Shown: positions 40,257 to 53,255 of the stretch, piece after piece
Layout of the letters: each line of letters opens with the position of its first letter
How positions within the stretch are numbered: the stretch's first letter is position 1
From: Apium graveolens
Taxonomy: Eukaryota > Streptophyta > Magnoliopsida > Apiales > Apiaceae
Direction: 5' to 3'
Length of the DNA: 64,000 bases
NCBI RefSeq assembly: GCF_009905375.1
Contig: NW_027417524.1
Location: 83,676 to 147,675 of the forward strand
The notes under the pieces: generated by a model
Seen by the model: only the letters and a program-made list of their open reading frames with translations
Database searches by the model: none
Told to the model about the DNA's origin: nothing
Position numbers and translations under genes: made by a program

Positions 40257-43200
40257 TCATATACATCCAATTTGACATCCTTTTACCAGCTCTTAGTTTA
40301 ACTTTCATACAAGTCAATATTGTTCCACATTTTGGTTTTAATCAACCATTTAAGTCATGTTTCACCATATTAGAGATACTTTGCACCCTATAAGAGTCAC
40401 TTACCACCATATATATAGCAATTAACATGTGAACATCATATACATCCAATTTGACATCCTTTTACCACCTATTAATGCCACTTTCATACAAGTTAATTTT
40501 GTTCTACATTTTGGCTCTAATCAACCATGTAAGTCACTTTCCACCATATTAAAGTAACTTTGCACCCTATAATAGTCACTTTCCACCATATATTTGTATA
40601 ATTAACATGCTAACATCATATACATCCAATTTGACATCTTTTACCACCTCTTAGTTCCACTTTCATATAAGTCAATATTGTTCCACATTTTGTTCTAATC
40701 AACCATGTAAGTCACGTTTCACCATATTAGAGTCACTTTGCACCCTATAAGAGTCACGTTCCACCATATATATAGCAATTAACATGTTAACATCATATAC
40801 ATCCAATTTGACATCCTTTTACCACCTATTAATGCCACTTTAATACAAGTTAATTTTGTTCTACATTTTGGCTCTAATCAACCAGGTAAGTCACTTTCCA
40901 CCATATTAGAGTCACTTTGCACCCTATAATAGTCACTTTCCACCATATATTTGTATAATTAACATGTCAACATCATATACATCCAATTTGACATCTTTTA
41001 CCACCTCTTAGTTCCACTTTCATATAAGTCAATATTGTTCCACATTTTGGTTCTAATCAACCATGTAAGTCACGTTTCACCATATTAGAGTCATTTTGCA
41101 CCTAATAAGAGTTATTTTCCACCATAAATATAGCAATTAACATGTGAACATCATATACATCCAATTGGACATCCTTTTACCACCTATTAATGCCACTTTC
41201 ATACAAGTTAATTTTGTTCCACATTTTGGCTCTAATCAACCATGTAAGTCATTTTTCAGTATATTAGAGTCACTTTGCACCCTATAAGTGTCAATTTCTA
41301 CCATATATTTGTACAATTAACATGTTAACATCATATACATCCAATTTGACGTGATTTTACCACCTATTAATGCCACTTTCATACAAGTTAATTTTTTTCC
41401 ACATTTGGCTCTAATCAATCATGTAAGTCATTTTTCACCAAATTAGAGTCACTTTGCACCCTCTAAGTGTCAATTTCCATCATATATTTCTACAATTAAC
41501 ATGTTAACATCATATACATCCAATTTGACATCATTTTACCATCTATTAATGCCACTTTCATACAAGTTAATTTTGTTCTACATTTTGGCTCTAATCAACC
41601 ATGTATGTCACTTTCCACTTTATTAGTGTCACTTTGCACCCTATAATAGTCACTTTCCACCATATATTTGTATAATTAACATGTGATCATCATATACATC
41701 CAATTTGACATCCTTTTACCACCTATTAATTCCACTTTCATACAAGTTAATTTTGTTCCACATTTTGTCTCTAATCAACTATGTAAGTCATTTATCACCA
41801 TATTAGAGTCACTTTGCACCCTATAAGTGTCAATTTCCACCATATATTTGTACAATTAACATGCTAACATCATATACATCCAATTTGACATCTTTTACCA
41901 CCTCTTAGTTCCACTTTCTTATAAGTCAATATTGTTCCACATTTTGGTTCTAATCAACCATTTAAGTCACGTTTCACCATATTAGAGTCACTTTGCATCC
42001 TATAAGAGTCACTTACCACCATATATATAGCAATTAACATGTGAACATCATAAACATCCAATTTGACATCCTTTTACCACCGATTAATGCCACTTTCATA
42101 CAAGTTAATTTTGTTCCACATTTTGGCTCTAATCAACGATGCAAGTCATTTTTCACCATATTAGAGTAACTTTACACCCTATAAGTGGCAATTTCCATCA
42201 TATATTTGTATAATTATCATGATAACAACATACCCATCCAATTTGACATCCTTTTACCACCTCTTAGTTCCACTTTCATACAAGTCGATATTGTGCCACA
42301 TTTTGGTTCTACTTAACCATTTAAGTCACATTTCACCATATTAGAGTCACTTTGCACCCTATAAGAGTCACTTACCACCATATATATAGAAATTAACATG
42401 TGAACATCATATACATCCAATTTGACATCCTTTTACCACCTATTAATGCCACTTTCATACAAGTTAATTTTGTTCCACATTTTGGCTCTAATCAACCATG
42501 TAAGTCATTTATCACCATATTAGAGTCACTTTGCACTCTATAAGTGTCAATTTCCACCATATATTTGTACAATTAACATGCTAAAATCATATACATCCAA
42601 TTTGACATCTTTTACCACTTCTTAGTTCCACTTTCATATAAGTCAATATTGTTCCACATTTTGGTTCTAATCAACCATGTAAGTCACGTTTCACCATTTT
42701 AGAGTCACTTTGCACCCTATAAGAGTCACTTTCCACCATATGTATAGCAATTAACATGTTAACATTATATACATCCAATTTGACATCCTTTTACCACCTA
42801 TTACTGCCACTTTCATACAAGTTAATTTTCTTCCACATTTGGCACTAATCAATCATGTATTCATTTTTCACCATATTAGAGTCACTTTGCACCCTATAAG
42901 TGTCAATTTCCACCATATATTTGTACAATTAACATTTTAACATCATATACATCCAATTTGACATCATTTTACCACTTATTAATGCCACTTTCATACAAGT
43001 TAATTTTGTTCTACATTTTGACTCTAATCAACCATGTAAGTCACTTTCCACCATATTAGAGTCACTTTGCACCCTATAATTGTCACTTTCCACCATATAT
43101 TAGTATAATTAACATGCTAACATCATATACATCCAATTTGACATCCTTTTACCACCTCTTAGTTCCACTTTCAAACAAGTCAATATTGTTCCATATTTTG

Positions 43201-43284
43201 GTTCTAATCAACCATTTAAGTCACATTTCACCATATTAGAATCACTTTGCACCTTATAAGAGTCACTTACCACCATATATATAG
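40257..43284 (-). repeat. 17-monomer block, imperfect copy 2
   Basis: Follows copy 1 directly. From about 41680 one additional monomer (variant AACATGTGATCATCAT) is present, so later landmarks shift to 3225 bp: the variant ATTGTGCCAC lies at 39065 and 42290. The right part is more divergent and ends at the array D joint. Confidence 0.75.
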
Positions 43285-43300
43285 GTTAACATCATGTACA
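43270..43300 (-). other. Joint between satellite subfamilies C and D
   Basis: CACCATATATATAGGTTAACATCATG lacks about 15 bp of the usual CAATTAACATGTTAACAT segment. To its left monomers carry CATCCAATTTGACATC; to its right they carry CATGCAATTAGACATC and GGTACC. This is a deletion-type joint at or next to the dyad. Confidence 0.75.
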
Positions 43301-43773
43301 TGCAATTAGACATCCTTTAAGCACCTCTTGGTACCCCTTTCGTACAAGTCAATTTTGGGCCACATTTTGGCTATAATCAATTATGTAAGTGACTTCTCAC
43401 TATATTAGAGTCACTTTGCACCTTATTAGAGTCACTTGCCATCATATATTGGTACAATTAACATGTTAACATCATGTACATGCAAATAGAAATCCTTTTA
43501 CCACCTCTTAGTGTAATATTCATACAAGTCAATTTTGGTCCACATTTTGGTTCTAATTAACCATGTTAGTTACTTCTCACCATATTAGAGTCACTTTGCA
43601 CCCTATAAGAGTCACTTTCCACCATATATGCAACAATTGACATGTTAACATCATATATATCCAATTTGACATCCTTTTACCACCAATTAATGCCACTTTC
43701 ATACAAGTTAATTTTGTTCAACATTTTGGCTCTAATCAACCATGTAAGTCACTGTTCACCATATTAGAGTACC

Positions 43774-43778
43774 CTATA
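43774..43778 (+). other. Left target-site duplication CTATA of solo LTR copy 1
   Basis: CTATA directly before TGATGAGG, matching the CTATA at 44442-44446 after CACATCA. In the other six copies the left repeat reads CTCTA while the right stays CTATA, which is one substitution shared by all later units. Confidence 0.85.
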
Positions 43779-44441
43779 TGATGAGGATCAAGGAATGAAT
43801 ATGTTGATTGGGATTTGGCTATGTGTACTCGTTGTGATGTTCAATTGGAGAGGATGCAAACATGGGTTATGAAGCTTACTTGGACAACAAGGAATTAAGG
43901 AGCGATGCATGAAGTTGGACAAGTAGCTGATTATTATATTATTAATTCGAATTTTGATTGCAAGTTTTTACCTTTCACTTGAAAGGGTTTTTCTTGTTTT
44001 AAGCACTTAGGATTTTATTTTCCTATTTGGATTTGATTTTTGTCTTTTTTCTATTTGGATTTGGTTTTTAAATTTGTTTCTGGAAAGATTCAGATATTGG
44101 CTAATTCATGCTGATATTGAATTTCTATTGGAATCTTATTGGGTTTGGGTTATTGTCTAAGGCTATAAATACCCTTTGAATGTAATCTTTTAAGAGAGAC
44201 AATGGATGATATAAAACTTTTGTTTTGAGATAAACTATAAGTAGTTTTTCTTTCCTCTAAACTTCAATTACTGTATTGTTTTGAAGGTTAGATTCGAATT
44301 ACTTAGTTTCTGGATTGATCTAAGCAATTTGAGATTAAAAGTTCACGTTTCTGGATTGATCGTGTTCTTTTGAAATATCCTCTTTTTCTCTTATCCCTTT
44401 TCTTCTTCTTCTTTTCTTTCTTTGTGGAGAGATCCACATCA
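43779..44441 (+). mobile_element. Solo LTR, copy 1 (intact target-site duplication)
   Basis: A 663-bp segment unlike satellite, with terminal inverted repeats TGATGAGGATC (43779-43789) and GATCCACATCA (44431-44441) matching at 10 of 11 positions. It is flanked by a perfect direct repeat CTATA (43774-43778 and 44442-44446), sequence native to the monomer (CACCCTATAAGAG). A TATAAATA box at 44164-44171 on the plus strand sets the orientation. There is no polypurine tract before it, primer-binding site after it or coding sequence, so it is a solo LTR left by recombination between the two LTRs of a full element. Superfamily is not decided: 5-bp duplications fit both Ty1/copia and Ty3/gypsy. It differs from the copia-like LTR at 21575. 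The left flank has lost about 8 bp relative to the monomer. Confidence 0.9.
44164..44171 (+). promoter_or_regulatory. TATAAATA box of the solo LTR (copy 1)
   Basis: GGCTATAAATACCC in the middle of the LTR is a standard plant TATA context. The same box is kept at 46266, 49622, 52978, 56333, 59689 and 63045. Transcription from it would run rightward, through the LTR's R-U5 part and into monomers on their reverse strand. Present activity is unknown. Confidence 0.6.
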
Positions 44442-44446
44442 CTATA
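44442..44446 (+). other. Right target-site duplication CTATA of solo LTR copy 1
   Basis: CTATA directly after the LTR end CACATCA, continuing as normal monomer (CTATAAGAGTCAC). All seven copies keep this sequence. Confidence 0.85.
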
Positions 44447-45879
44447 AGAGTCACTTGCCCCATATATTGATATAATTAACATGTTAACATCACGTAAATG
44501 CAATTAGACATATTTAAGCACCTCTTGGTACCCCTTTCCTACAAGTTAATTTTGGACCACATTTTGGCTCAAATCAATCATGTAAGTGACTTCTCACCAG
44601 ATTAGACTCACTTTGCACCTTATAAGAGTCACTTCCATCATATATTGGCACAATTAACATGTTAACATCATGTACATGCAATTAGAAATCCTTTTATCAC
44701 CTCTTAGTGCCATATTCATACAAGTCAATTTTGGTCCACATTTTGGTTCTAATTAACCATGTTAGTCACTTCTCACCATATTAGAGTCACTTTACACCCT
44801 ATAAGAGTCACTTTCCACCATATATGCAACAATTGACATGTTAACATCATATACATCCAATTTGACATCCTTTTACCACCTATTAATGCCACTTTCATAC
44901 AAGTTAATTTTGGTCCACATTTTAGCTCTAATCAACCATGTAAGTCATTGTTCACCATATTAGAGTACCTTTACACCCTATAAGAGTCACTAGCCCCATA
45001 TATTGACACAATTAACATATTAACATCACGTAAATGCCATTAGACATCCTTTAACCACCTCTTGGTACCCCTTTCCTACAAGTCAATTTTGGGCAACATT
45101 TTGGCTCTAATCAATCATGTAAGTGACTTCTCACCATATTAGAGTCACTATGCACCTTATAAGAATCACTTGCCATCATATATTGGTACAATTAACATGT
45201 TAACATCATGTACATGCAATTAGACATCCTTTAACCACCTCTTAGTGCCATATTCATACAAGTCAATTTTGGTCCACATTTTGGTTCTAATTAACCATGT
45301 TAGTCACTTTTCACCATATTAGAGTCACTTTGCACCCTATGAAAGTCATTTGCCACCAAATATTGATATAATTAACATGTTAACATCATGTACATGCAAT
45401 TAGACATCCTTTAACCACCTCTTGGTACCCCTTTCGTACAAGTCAATTTTGGGCCACATTTTGGCTATAATCAATTATGTAAGTGACTTCTCACCATATT
45501 AGAGTCACTTTGCACCTTATAATAGTCACTTGCCATCATATATTGGTACAATTAACATGTTAACATCATGTACATGCAATTAGAAATCCTTTACCACCTC
45601 TTAGTGCCATATTCATACAAATCAATTTTGGTCCACATTTTGGTTCTAATTAACCATGTTAGTTACTTCTCACAATATTAGAGTCACTTTGCACCCTATA
45701 AGAGTCACTTTCCACCATATATGCAACAATTGACACGTTAACATCATATACATCCAATTTGACATCCTTTTACCACCTATTAATACCACTTTCATACAAG
45801 TTAATTTTGTTCAACATTTTGGCTCTAATCAACCATGTAAGTCACTGCTCACCATATTAGAGTACCTTTACTCCCTCTA

Positions 45880-46543
45880 TGATGAGGATCAAGCAATGAA
45901 TATGTTGATTGGGATTTGGCTATGTGTACTAGTTGTGATGTTCAATTGGAGAGGATGCAAACATGGGTTATGAAGCTTACTTGGACAATAAGGAATTAAG
46001 GAGCGATGCATGAAGTTGGACAAGTAGCTGATTATTATATTTTTAATTCAAATTTTGATTGCAAGTTTTTACCTTTCACTTGAAAGGGTTTTTTTTGTTT
46101 TAAGCACTTAGGATTTTATTTTCCTATTTGGATTTGATTTTTGTCTTTTTTCTATTTGGATTTGGTTTTTAAATTTGTTTCCTGGAAAGATTCAGATATT
46201 GGCTACTTCATGCTGATATTGAATTTCTATTGGAATCTTATTGGGTTCGGGTTATTGTCTAAGGCTATAAATACCCTTTGAATGTAATCTTTTAAGAGAG
46301 ACAATGGATGATATAAAACTTTTGTTTTGAGATAAACTATAAGTAGTTTTTCTTTCCTCTAAACTTCAATTACTGTATTGTTTTGAAGGTTAGATTCGAA
46401 TTACTTAGTTTCTGGATTGATCTAAGCAATTTGAGATTAAAAGTTCACGTTTCTGGATTGATCGTGTTCTTTTGAAATATCCTCTTTTTCTCTTATCCCT
46501 TTTCTTCTTCTTCATTTCTTTCTTTGTGGAGAGATCCACATCA
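45880..46543 (+). mobile_element. Solo LTR, copy 2
   Basis: 664 bp, the same ends as copy 1. The left flanking 5-mer is CTCTA (45875-45879) and the right is CTATA. It keeps the ACTCCCTCTA left flank that copy 1 has lost in part. Shared changes against copy 1 include AAGCAATG for AAGGAATG and GCTACTTCATG for GCTAATTCATG. TATA box at 46266-46273. Confidence 0.88.
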
Positions 46544-49235
46544 CTATAAGAGTCACTTGCCCCATATATTGATACAATTAACATGTTAACATCACGTAAA
46601 TGCAATTAGACATCCTTAAGCACCTCTTGGTACCCCTTTCCTACAAGTTAATTTTGGGCCACATTTTGGCTCTAATCAATCATGTAAGTGACTTCTCACC
46701 AGATTAGAGTCACTTTACACCTTATAAGATTCACTTCCATCATATATTGGCACAATTAACATGTTAAAATCATGTACATGCAATTAGAAATCCTTTTACC
46801 ACCTCTTAGTGCCATATTCATACAAGTCAATTTTGGTCCACATTTTGGTTCTAATTAACCATGTTAGTCACTTCTCACCATATTAGAGTCACTTTGCACC
46901 CTATAAGAGTCACTTTCCACCATATATGCAACAATTGACATGTTAACATCATATACATCCAATTTGACATCCTTTTACCACCTATTAATGCCACTTTCAT
47001 AGAAGTTAATTTTGTTCAACATTTTGGCTCTAATCAACCATGTAAGTCATTGTTCACCATATTAGAGTACCTTTACACCCTATAAGAGTCACTTGCCCCA
47101 TATATTGATACAATTAACATGTTAACATCACGTAAATGCAATTAGACATCCTTTAACCACCTCTTGGTACCCGTTTCCTACAAGTTAATTTTGGGCCACA
47201 TTTTGGCTCTAATCAATCATGTAAGTGACTTCTCACCATATTAGAGTCACTTTGCACCTTATAAGAGTCACTTCCATCATATATTGGTACAATTAACATG
47301 TTAACATCATGTACATGCAATTAGAAATCCTTTTATCACCTCTTAGTGCCATATTCATACAAGTCAATTTTGGTCCACATTTTGGTTCTAATTAACCATG
47401 TTAGTCACTTCTCACCATATTGGAGTCACTTTGCACCCTATAAGAGTCACTTTCCACCATATATGCAACAATTGACATGTTAACATCATATACATCCAAT
47501 TTGACATCCTTTTACCACCTATTAATGCCACTTTCATACAAGTTAATTTTGGTCCAAATTTTAGCTCTAATCAACCATGTAAGTCATTGTTCACCATATT
47601 AGAGTACCTTTACACCCTATAAGAGTCACTAGCCCCATATATTGATACAATTAACATATTAACATCACGTAAATGCCATTACACATCCTTTAACCACCTC
47701 TTGGTACCCCTTTCCTACAAGTCAATTTTGGGCAACATTTTGGCTCTAATCAATCATGTAAGTCATTGTTTACCATATTAGAGTACCTTTACACCCTATA
47801 AGAGTCACTTGCCCCATATATTGATACAATTAACATGTTAACATCACGTAAATGCAATTAGACATCCTTTAACCACCTCTTGGTACCCCTTTCCTACAAG
47901 TTAATTTTGGGCCACATTTTGGCTCTAATCAATCATGTAAGTGACTTCTCACCATATTAGAGTCACTTTGCACCTTATAAGAGTCACTTCCATCATATAT
48001 TGGTACAATTAACATGTTAACATCATGTACATGCAATTAGAAATCCTTTTATCACCTCTTAGTGCCATATTCATACAAGTCAATTTTGGTCCACATTTTG
48101 GTTCTAATTAACCATGTTAGTCACTTCTCACCATATTAGAGTCACTTTACACCCTATAAGAGTCACTTTCCACCATATATGCAACAATTGACATGTTAAC
48201 ATCATATACATCCAATTTGACATCCTTTTACCACCTATTAATGCCACTTTCATACAAGTTAATTTTGGTCCACATTTTAGCTCTAATCAACCATGTAAGT
48301 CATTGTTCACCATATTAGAGTACCTTTACACCCTATAAGAGTCACTAGCCCCATATATTGACACAATTAACATATTAACATCACGTAAATGCCATTAGAC
48401 ATCCTTTAACCACCTCTTGGTACCCCCTTTCCTACAAGTCAATTTTGGGCAACATTTTGGCTCTAATCAATCATGTAAGTGACTTCTCACCATATTAGAG
48501 TCACTATGCACCTTATAAGAATCACTTGCCATCATATATTGGTACAATTAACATGTTAACATCATGTACATGCAATTAGACATCCTTTAACCACCTCTTA
48601 GTGCCATATTCATACAAGTCAATTTTGGTCCACATTTTGGTTCTAATTAACCATGTTAGTCACTTTTCACCATATTAGAGTCACTTTGCACCCTATGAAA
48701 GTCATTTGCCACCAAATATTGATATAATTAACATGTTAACATCATGTACATGCAATTAGACATCCTTTAACCACCTCTTGGTACCCCTTTCGTACAAGTC
48801 AATTTTGGGCCACATTTTGGCTATAATCAATTATGTAAGTGACTTCTCACCATATTAGAGTCACTTTGCACCTTATAATAGTCACTTGCCATCATATATT
48901 GGTACAATTAACATGTTAACATCATGTACATGCAATTAGAAATCCTTTACCACCTCTTAGTGCCATATTCATACAAATCAATTTTGGTCCACATTTTGGT
49001 TCTAATTAACCATGTTAGTTACTTCTCACAATATTAGAGTCACTTTGCACCCTATAAGAGTCACTTTCCACCATATATGCAACAATTGACACGTTAACAT
49101 CATATACATCCAATTTGACATCCTTTTACCACCTATTAATACCACTTTCATACAAGTTAATTTTGTTCAACATTTTGGCTCTAATCAACCATGTAAGTCA
49201 CTGCTCACCATATTAGAGTACCTTTACTCCCTCTA
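45880..49235. repeat. Composite HOR unit 2 (3356 bp)
   Basis: Solo LTR plus 15 monomers: D1 D2 D3 D1 D2 D3 D1, then D1 D2 D3 D1 D2' D1 D2 D3. Two D1 monomers in a row (about 47690 and 47870) mark the joint between the added seven and the original eight. Near 48118-48180 this unit carries TTAGTCACTTCTC and CTTTCCACC, as unit 1 does, whereas units 3-6 read TTAGTTACTTCTC and CTTTCTACC. Confidence 0.88.
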
Positions 49236-49899
49236 TGATGAGGATCAAGCAATGAATATGTTGATTGGGATTTGGCTATGTGTACTAGTTGTGATGTTCA
49301 ATTGGAGAGGATGCAAACATGGGTTATGAAGCTTACTTGGACAATAAGGAATTAAGGAGCGATGCATGAAGTTGGACAAGTAGCTGATTATTATATTTTT
49401 AATTCAAATTTTGATTGCAAGTTTTTACCTTTCACTTGAAAGGGTTTTTCTTGTTTTAAGCACTTAGGATTTTATTTTCCTATTTGGATTTGATTTTTGT
49501 CTTTTTTCTATTTGGATTTGGTTTTTAAATTTGTTTCCTGGAAAGATTCAGATATTGGCTACTTCATGCTGATATTGAATTTCTATTGGAATCTTATTGG
49601 GTTCGGGTTATTGTCTAAGGCTATAAATACCCTTTGAATGTAATCTTTTAAGAGAGACAATGGATGATATAAAACTTTTGTTTTGAGATAAACTATAAGT
49701 AGTTTTTCTTTCCTCTAAACTTCAATTACTGTATTGTTTTGAAGGTTAGATTCGAATTACTTAGTTTCTGGATTGATCTAAGCAATTTGAGATTAAAAGT
49801 TCACGTTTCTGGATTGATCGTGTTCTTTTGAAATATCCTCTTTTTCTCTTATCCCTTTTCTTCTTCTTCATTTCTTTCTTTGTGGAGAGATCCACATCA
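49236..49899 (+). mobile_element. Solo LTR, copy 3
   Basis: 664 bp, essentially identical to copy 2; one noticed difference is TTTTTCTTG for TTTTTTTTG near 49450. TATA box at 49622-49629, flanks CTCTA and CTATA. Confidence 0.88.
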
Positions 49900-52591
49900 C
49901 TATAAGAGTCACTTGCCCCATATATTGATACAATTAACATGTTAACATCACGTAAATGCAATTAGACATCCTTTAAGCACCTCTTGGTACCCCTTTCCTA
50001 CAAGTTAATTTTGGGCCACATTTTGGCTCTAATCAATCATGTAAGTGACTTCTCACCAGATTAGAGTCACTTTACACCTTATAAGATTCACTTCCATCAT
50101 ATATTGGCACAATTAACATGTTAAAATCATGTACATGCAATTAGAAATCCTTTTACCACCTCTTAGTGCCATATTCATACAAGTCAATTTTGGTCCACAT
50201 TTTGGTTCTAATTAACCATGTTAGTCACTTCTCACCATATTAGAGTCACTTTGCACCCTATAAGAGTCACTTTCCACCATATATGCAACAATTGACATGT
50301 TAACATCATATACATCCAATTTGACATCCTTTTACCACCTATTAATGCCACTTTCATAGAAGTTAATTTTGTTCAACATTTTGGCTCTAATCAACCATGT
50401 AAGTCATTGTTCACCATATTAGAGTACCTTTACACCCTATAAGAGTCACTTGCCCCATATATTGATACAATTAACATGTTAACATCACGTAAATGCAATT
50501 AGACATCCTTTAACCACCTCTTGGTACCCGTTTCCTACAAGTTAATTTTGGGCCACATTTTGGCTCTAATCAATCATGTAAGTGACTTCTCACCATATTA
50601 GAGTCACTTTGCACCTTATAAGAGTCACTTCCATCATATATTGGTACAATTAACATGTTAACATCATGTACATGCAATTAGAAATCCTTTTATCACCTCT
50701 TAGTGCCATATTCATACAAGTCAATTTTGGTCCACATTTTGGTTCTAATTAACCATGTTAGTCACTTCTCACCATATTGGAGTCACTTTGCACCCTATAA
50801 GAGTCACTTTCCACCATATATGCAACAATTGACATGTTAACATCATATACATCCAATTTGACATCCTTTTACCACCTATTAATGCCACTTTCATACAAGT
50901 TAATTTTGGTCCAAATTTTAGCTCTAATCAACCATGTAAGTCATTGTTCACCATATTAGAGTACCTTTACACCCTATAAGAGTCACTAGCCCCATATATT
51001 GATACAATTAACATATTAACATCACGTAAATGCCATTACACATCCTTTAACCACCTCTTGGTACCCCTTTCCTACAAGTCAATTTTGGGCAACATTTTGG
51101 CTCTAATCAATCATGTAAGTCATTGTTTACCATATTAGAGTACCTTTACACCCTATAAGAGTCACTTGCCCCATATATTGATACAATTAACATGTTAACA
51201 TCACGTAAATGCAATTAGACATCCTTTAACCACCTCTTGGTACCCCTTTCCTACAAGTTAATTTTGGGCCACATTTTGGCTCTAATCAATCATGTAAGTG
51301 ACTTCTCACCATATTAGAGTCACTTTGCACCTTATAAGAGTCACTTCCATCATATATTGGTACAATTAACATGTTAACATCATGTACATGCAATTAGAAA
51401 TCCTTTTATCACCTCTTAGTGCCATATTCATACAAGTCAATTTTGGTCCACATTTTGGTTCTAATTAACCATGTTAGTTACTTCTCACCATATTAGAGTC
51501 ACTTTGCACCCTATAAGAGTCACTTTCTACCATATATGCAACAATTGACATGTTAACATCATATACATCCAATTTGACATCCTTTTACTACCTATTAATG
51601 CCACTTTCATTCAAGTTAATTTTGGTCCACATTTTAGCTCTAATCAACCATGTAAGTCATTGTTCACCATATTAGAGTACCTTTACACCCTATAAGAGTC
51701 ACTAGCCCCATATATTGACACAATTAACATATTAACATCACGTAAATGCCATTAGACATCCTTTAACCACCTCTTGGTACCCCTTTCCTACAAGTCAATT
51801 TTGGGCAACATTTTGGCTCTAATCAATCATGTAAGTGACTTCTCACCATATTAGAGTCACTATGCACCTTATAAAAATCACTTGCCATCATATATTGGTA
51901 CAATTAACATGTTAACATCATGTACATGCAATTAGACATCCTTTAACCACCTCTTAGTGCCATATTCATACAAGTCAATTTTGGTCCACATTTTGGTTCT
52001 AATTAACCATGTTAGTCACTTTTCACCATATTAGAGTCACTTTGCACCCTATGAAAGTCATTTGCCACCAAATATTGATATAATTAACATGTTAACATCA
52101 TGTACATGCAATTAGACATCCTTTAACCACCTCTTGGTACCCCTTTCGTACAAGTCAATTTTGGGCCACATTTTGGCTATAATCAATTATGTAAGTGACT
52201 TCTCACCATATTAGAGTCACTTTGCACCTTATAATAGTCACTTGCCATCATATATTGGTACAATTAACATGTTAACATCATGTACATGCAATTAGAAATC
52301 CTTTACCACCTCTTAGTGCCATATTCATACAAATCAATTTTGGTCCACATTTTGGTTCTAATTAACCATGTTAGTTACTTCTCACAATATTAGAGTCACT
52401 TTGCACCCTATAAGAGTCACTTTCCACCATATATGCAACAATTGACACGTTAACATCATATACATCCAATTTGACATCCTTTTACCACCTATTAATACCA
52501 CTTTCATACAAGTTAATTTTGTTCAACATTTTGGCTCTAATCAACCATGTAAGTCACTGCTCACCATATTAGAGTACCTTTACTCCCTCTA
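49236..52591. repeat. Composite HOR unit 3 (3356 bp)
   Basis: Same 15-monomer order as unit 2 and nearly identical to it by eye. It carries the TTAGTTACTTCTC / CTTTCTACC / TTTCATTCAAG variants (about 51474-51612) shared with later units. Confidence 0.88.
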
Positions 52592-53255
52592 TGATGAGGA
52601 TCAAGCAATGAATATGTTGATTGGGATTTGGCTATGTGTACTAGTTGTGATGTTCAATTGGAGAGGATGCAAACATGGGTTATGAAGCTTACTTGGACAA
52701 TAAGGAATTAAGGAGCGATGCATGAAGTTGGACAAGTAGCTGATTATTATATTTTTAATTCAAATTTTGATTGCAAGTTTTTACCTTTCACTTGAAAGGG
52801 TTTTTCTTGTTTTAAGCACTTAGGATTTTATTTTCCTATTTGGATTTGATTTTTGTCTTTTTTCTATTTGGATTTGGTTTTTAAATTTGTTTCCTGGAAA
52901 GATTCAGATATTGGCTACTTCATGCTGATATTGAATTTCTATTGGAATCTTATTGGGTTCGGGTTATTGTCTAAGGCTATAAATACCCTTTGAATGTAAT
53001 CTTTTAAGAGAGACAATGGATGATATAAAACTTTTGTTTTGAGATAAACTATAAGTAGTTTTTCTTTCCTCTAAACTTCAATTACTGTATTGTTTTGAAG
53101 GTTAGATTCGAATTACTTAGTTTCTGGATTGATCTAAGCAATTTGAGATTAAAAGTTCACGTTTCTGGATTGATCGTGTTCTTTTGAAATATCCTCTTTT
53201 TCTCTTATCCCTTTTCTTCTTCTTCATTTCTTTCTTTGTGGAGAGATCCACATCA
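52592..53255 (+). mobile_element. Solo LTR, copy 4
   Basis: 664 bp, no difference from copy 3 noticed by eye. TATA box at 52978-52985, flanks CTCTA and CTATA. Confidence 0.88.

Larger units (their letters stand above)
37211..43284 (-). repeat. Satellite array C, reversed orientation
   Basis: Same subfamily as arrays A and B read on the opposite strand (ACATCCAATTTGACATC, TTTTACCACCTCTTAG, CACCATATTAGAGTCAC). About 34 monomers, organised as a 17-monomer block and a second imperfect copy. No genes or foreign insertions are seen. It ends at a joint with a diverged subfamily. Confidence 0.93.
43779..45879. repeat. Composite HOR unit 1, short form (2101 bp)
   Basis: One solo LTR followed by 8 monomers in the order D1 D2 D3 D1 D2' D1 D2 D3. 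That order equals monomers 8-15 of the long units. It sits at the inner edge of the array. It is either the older form, from which long units grew by gaining 7 monomers (1255 bp), or a deletion derivative. Confidence 0.85.

Noticed and set aside
43779..44441. Single-copy gene, ncRNA gene or SINE embedded in satellite
   Set aside because: TG...CA ends with an 11-bp inverted repeat, CTATA duplication, a central TATA box and no coding frame, poly(A) tail or Pol III A/B boxes identify an LTR.
44303..44503. 66-codon minus-strand frame repeated at 46405, 49761, 53117, 56472 and 63199
   Set aside because: It reads antisense across the solo LTR end into satellite, and its lysine-rich stretch is just the reverse of the CTTCTTCTT tract. 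It recurs because the HOR recurs, and copy 6 is frameshifted.
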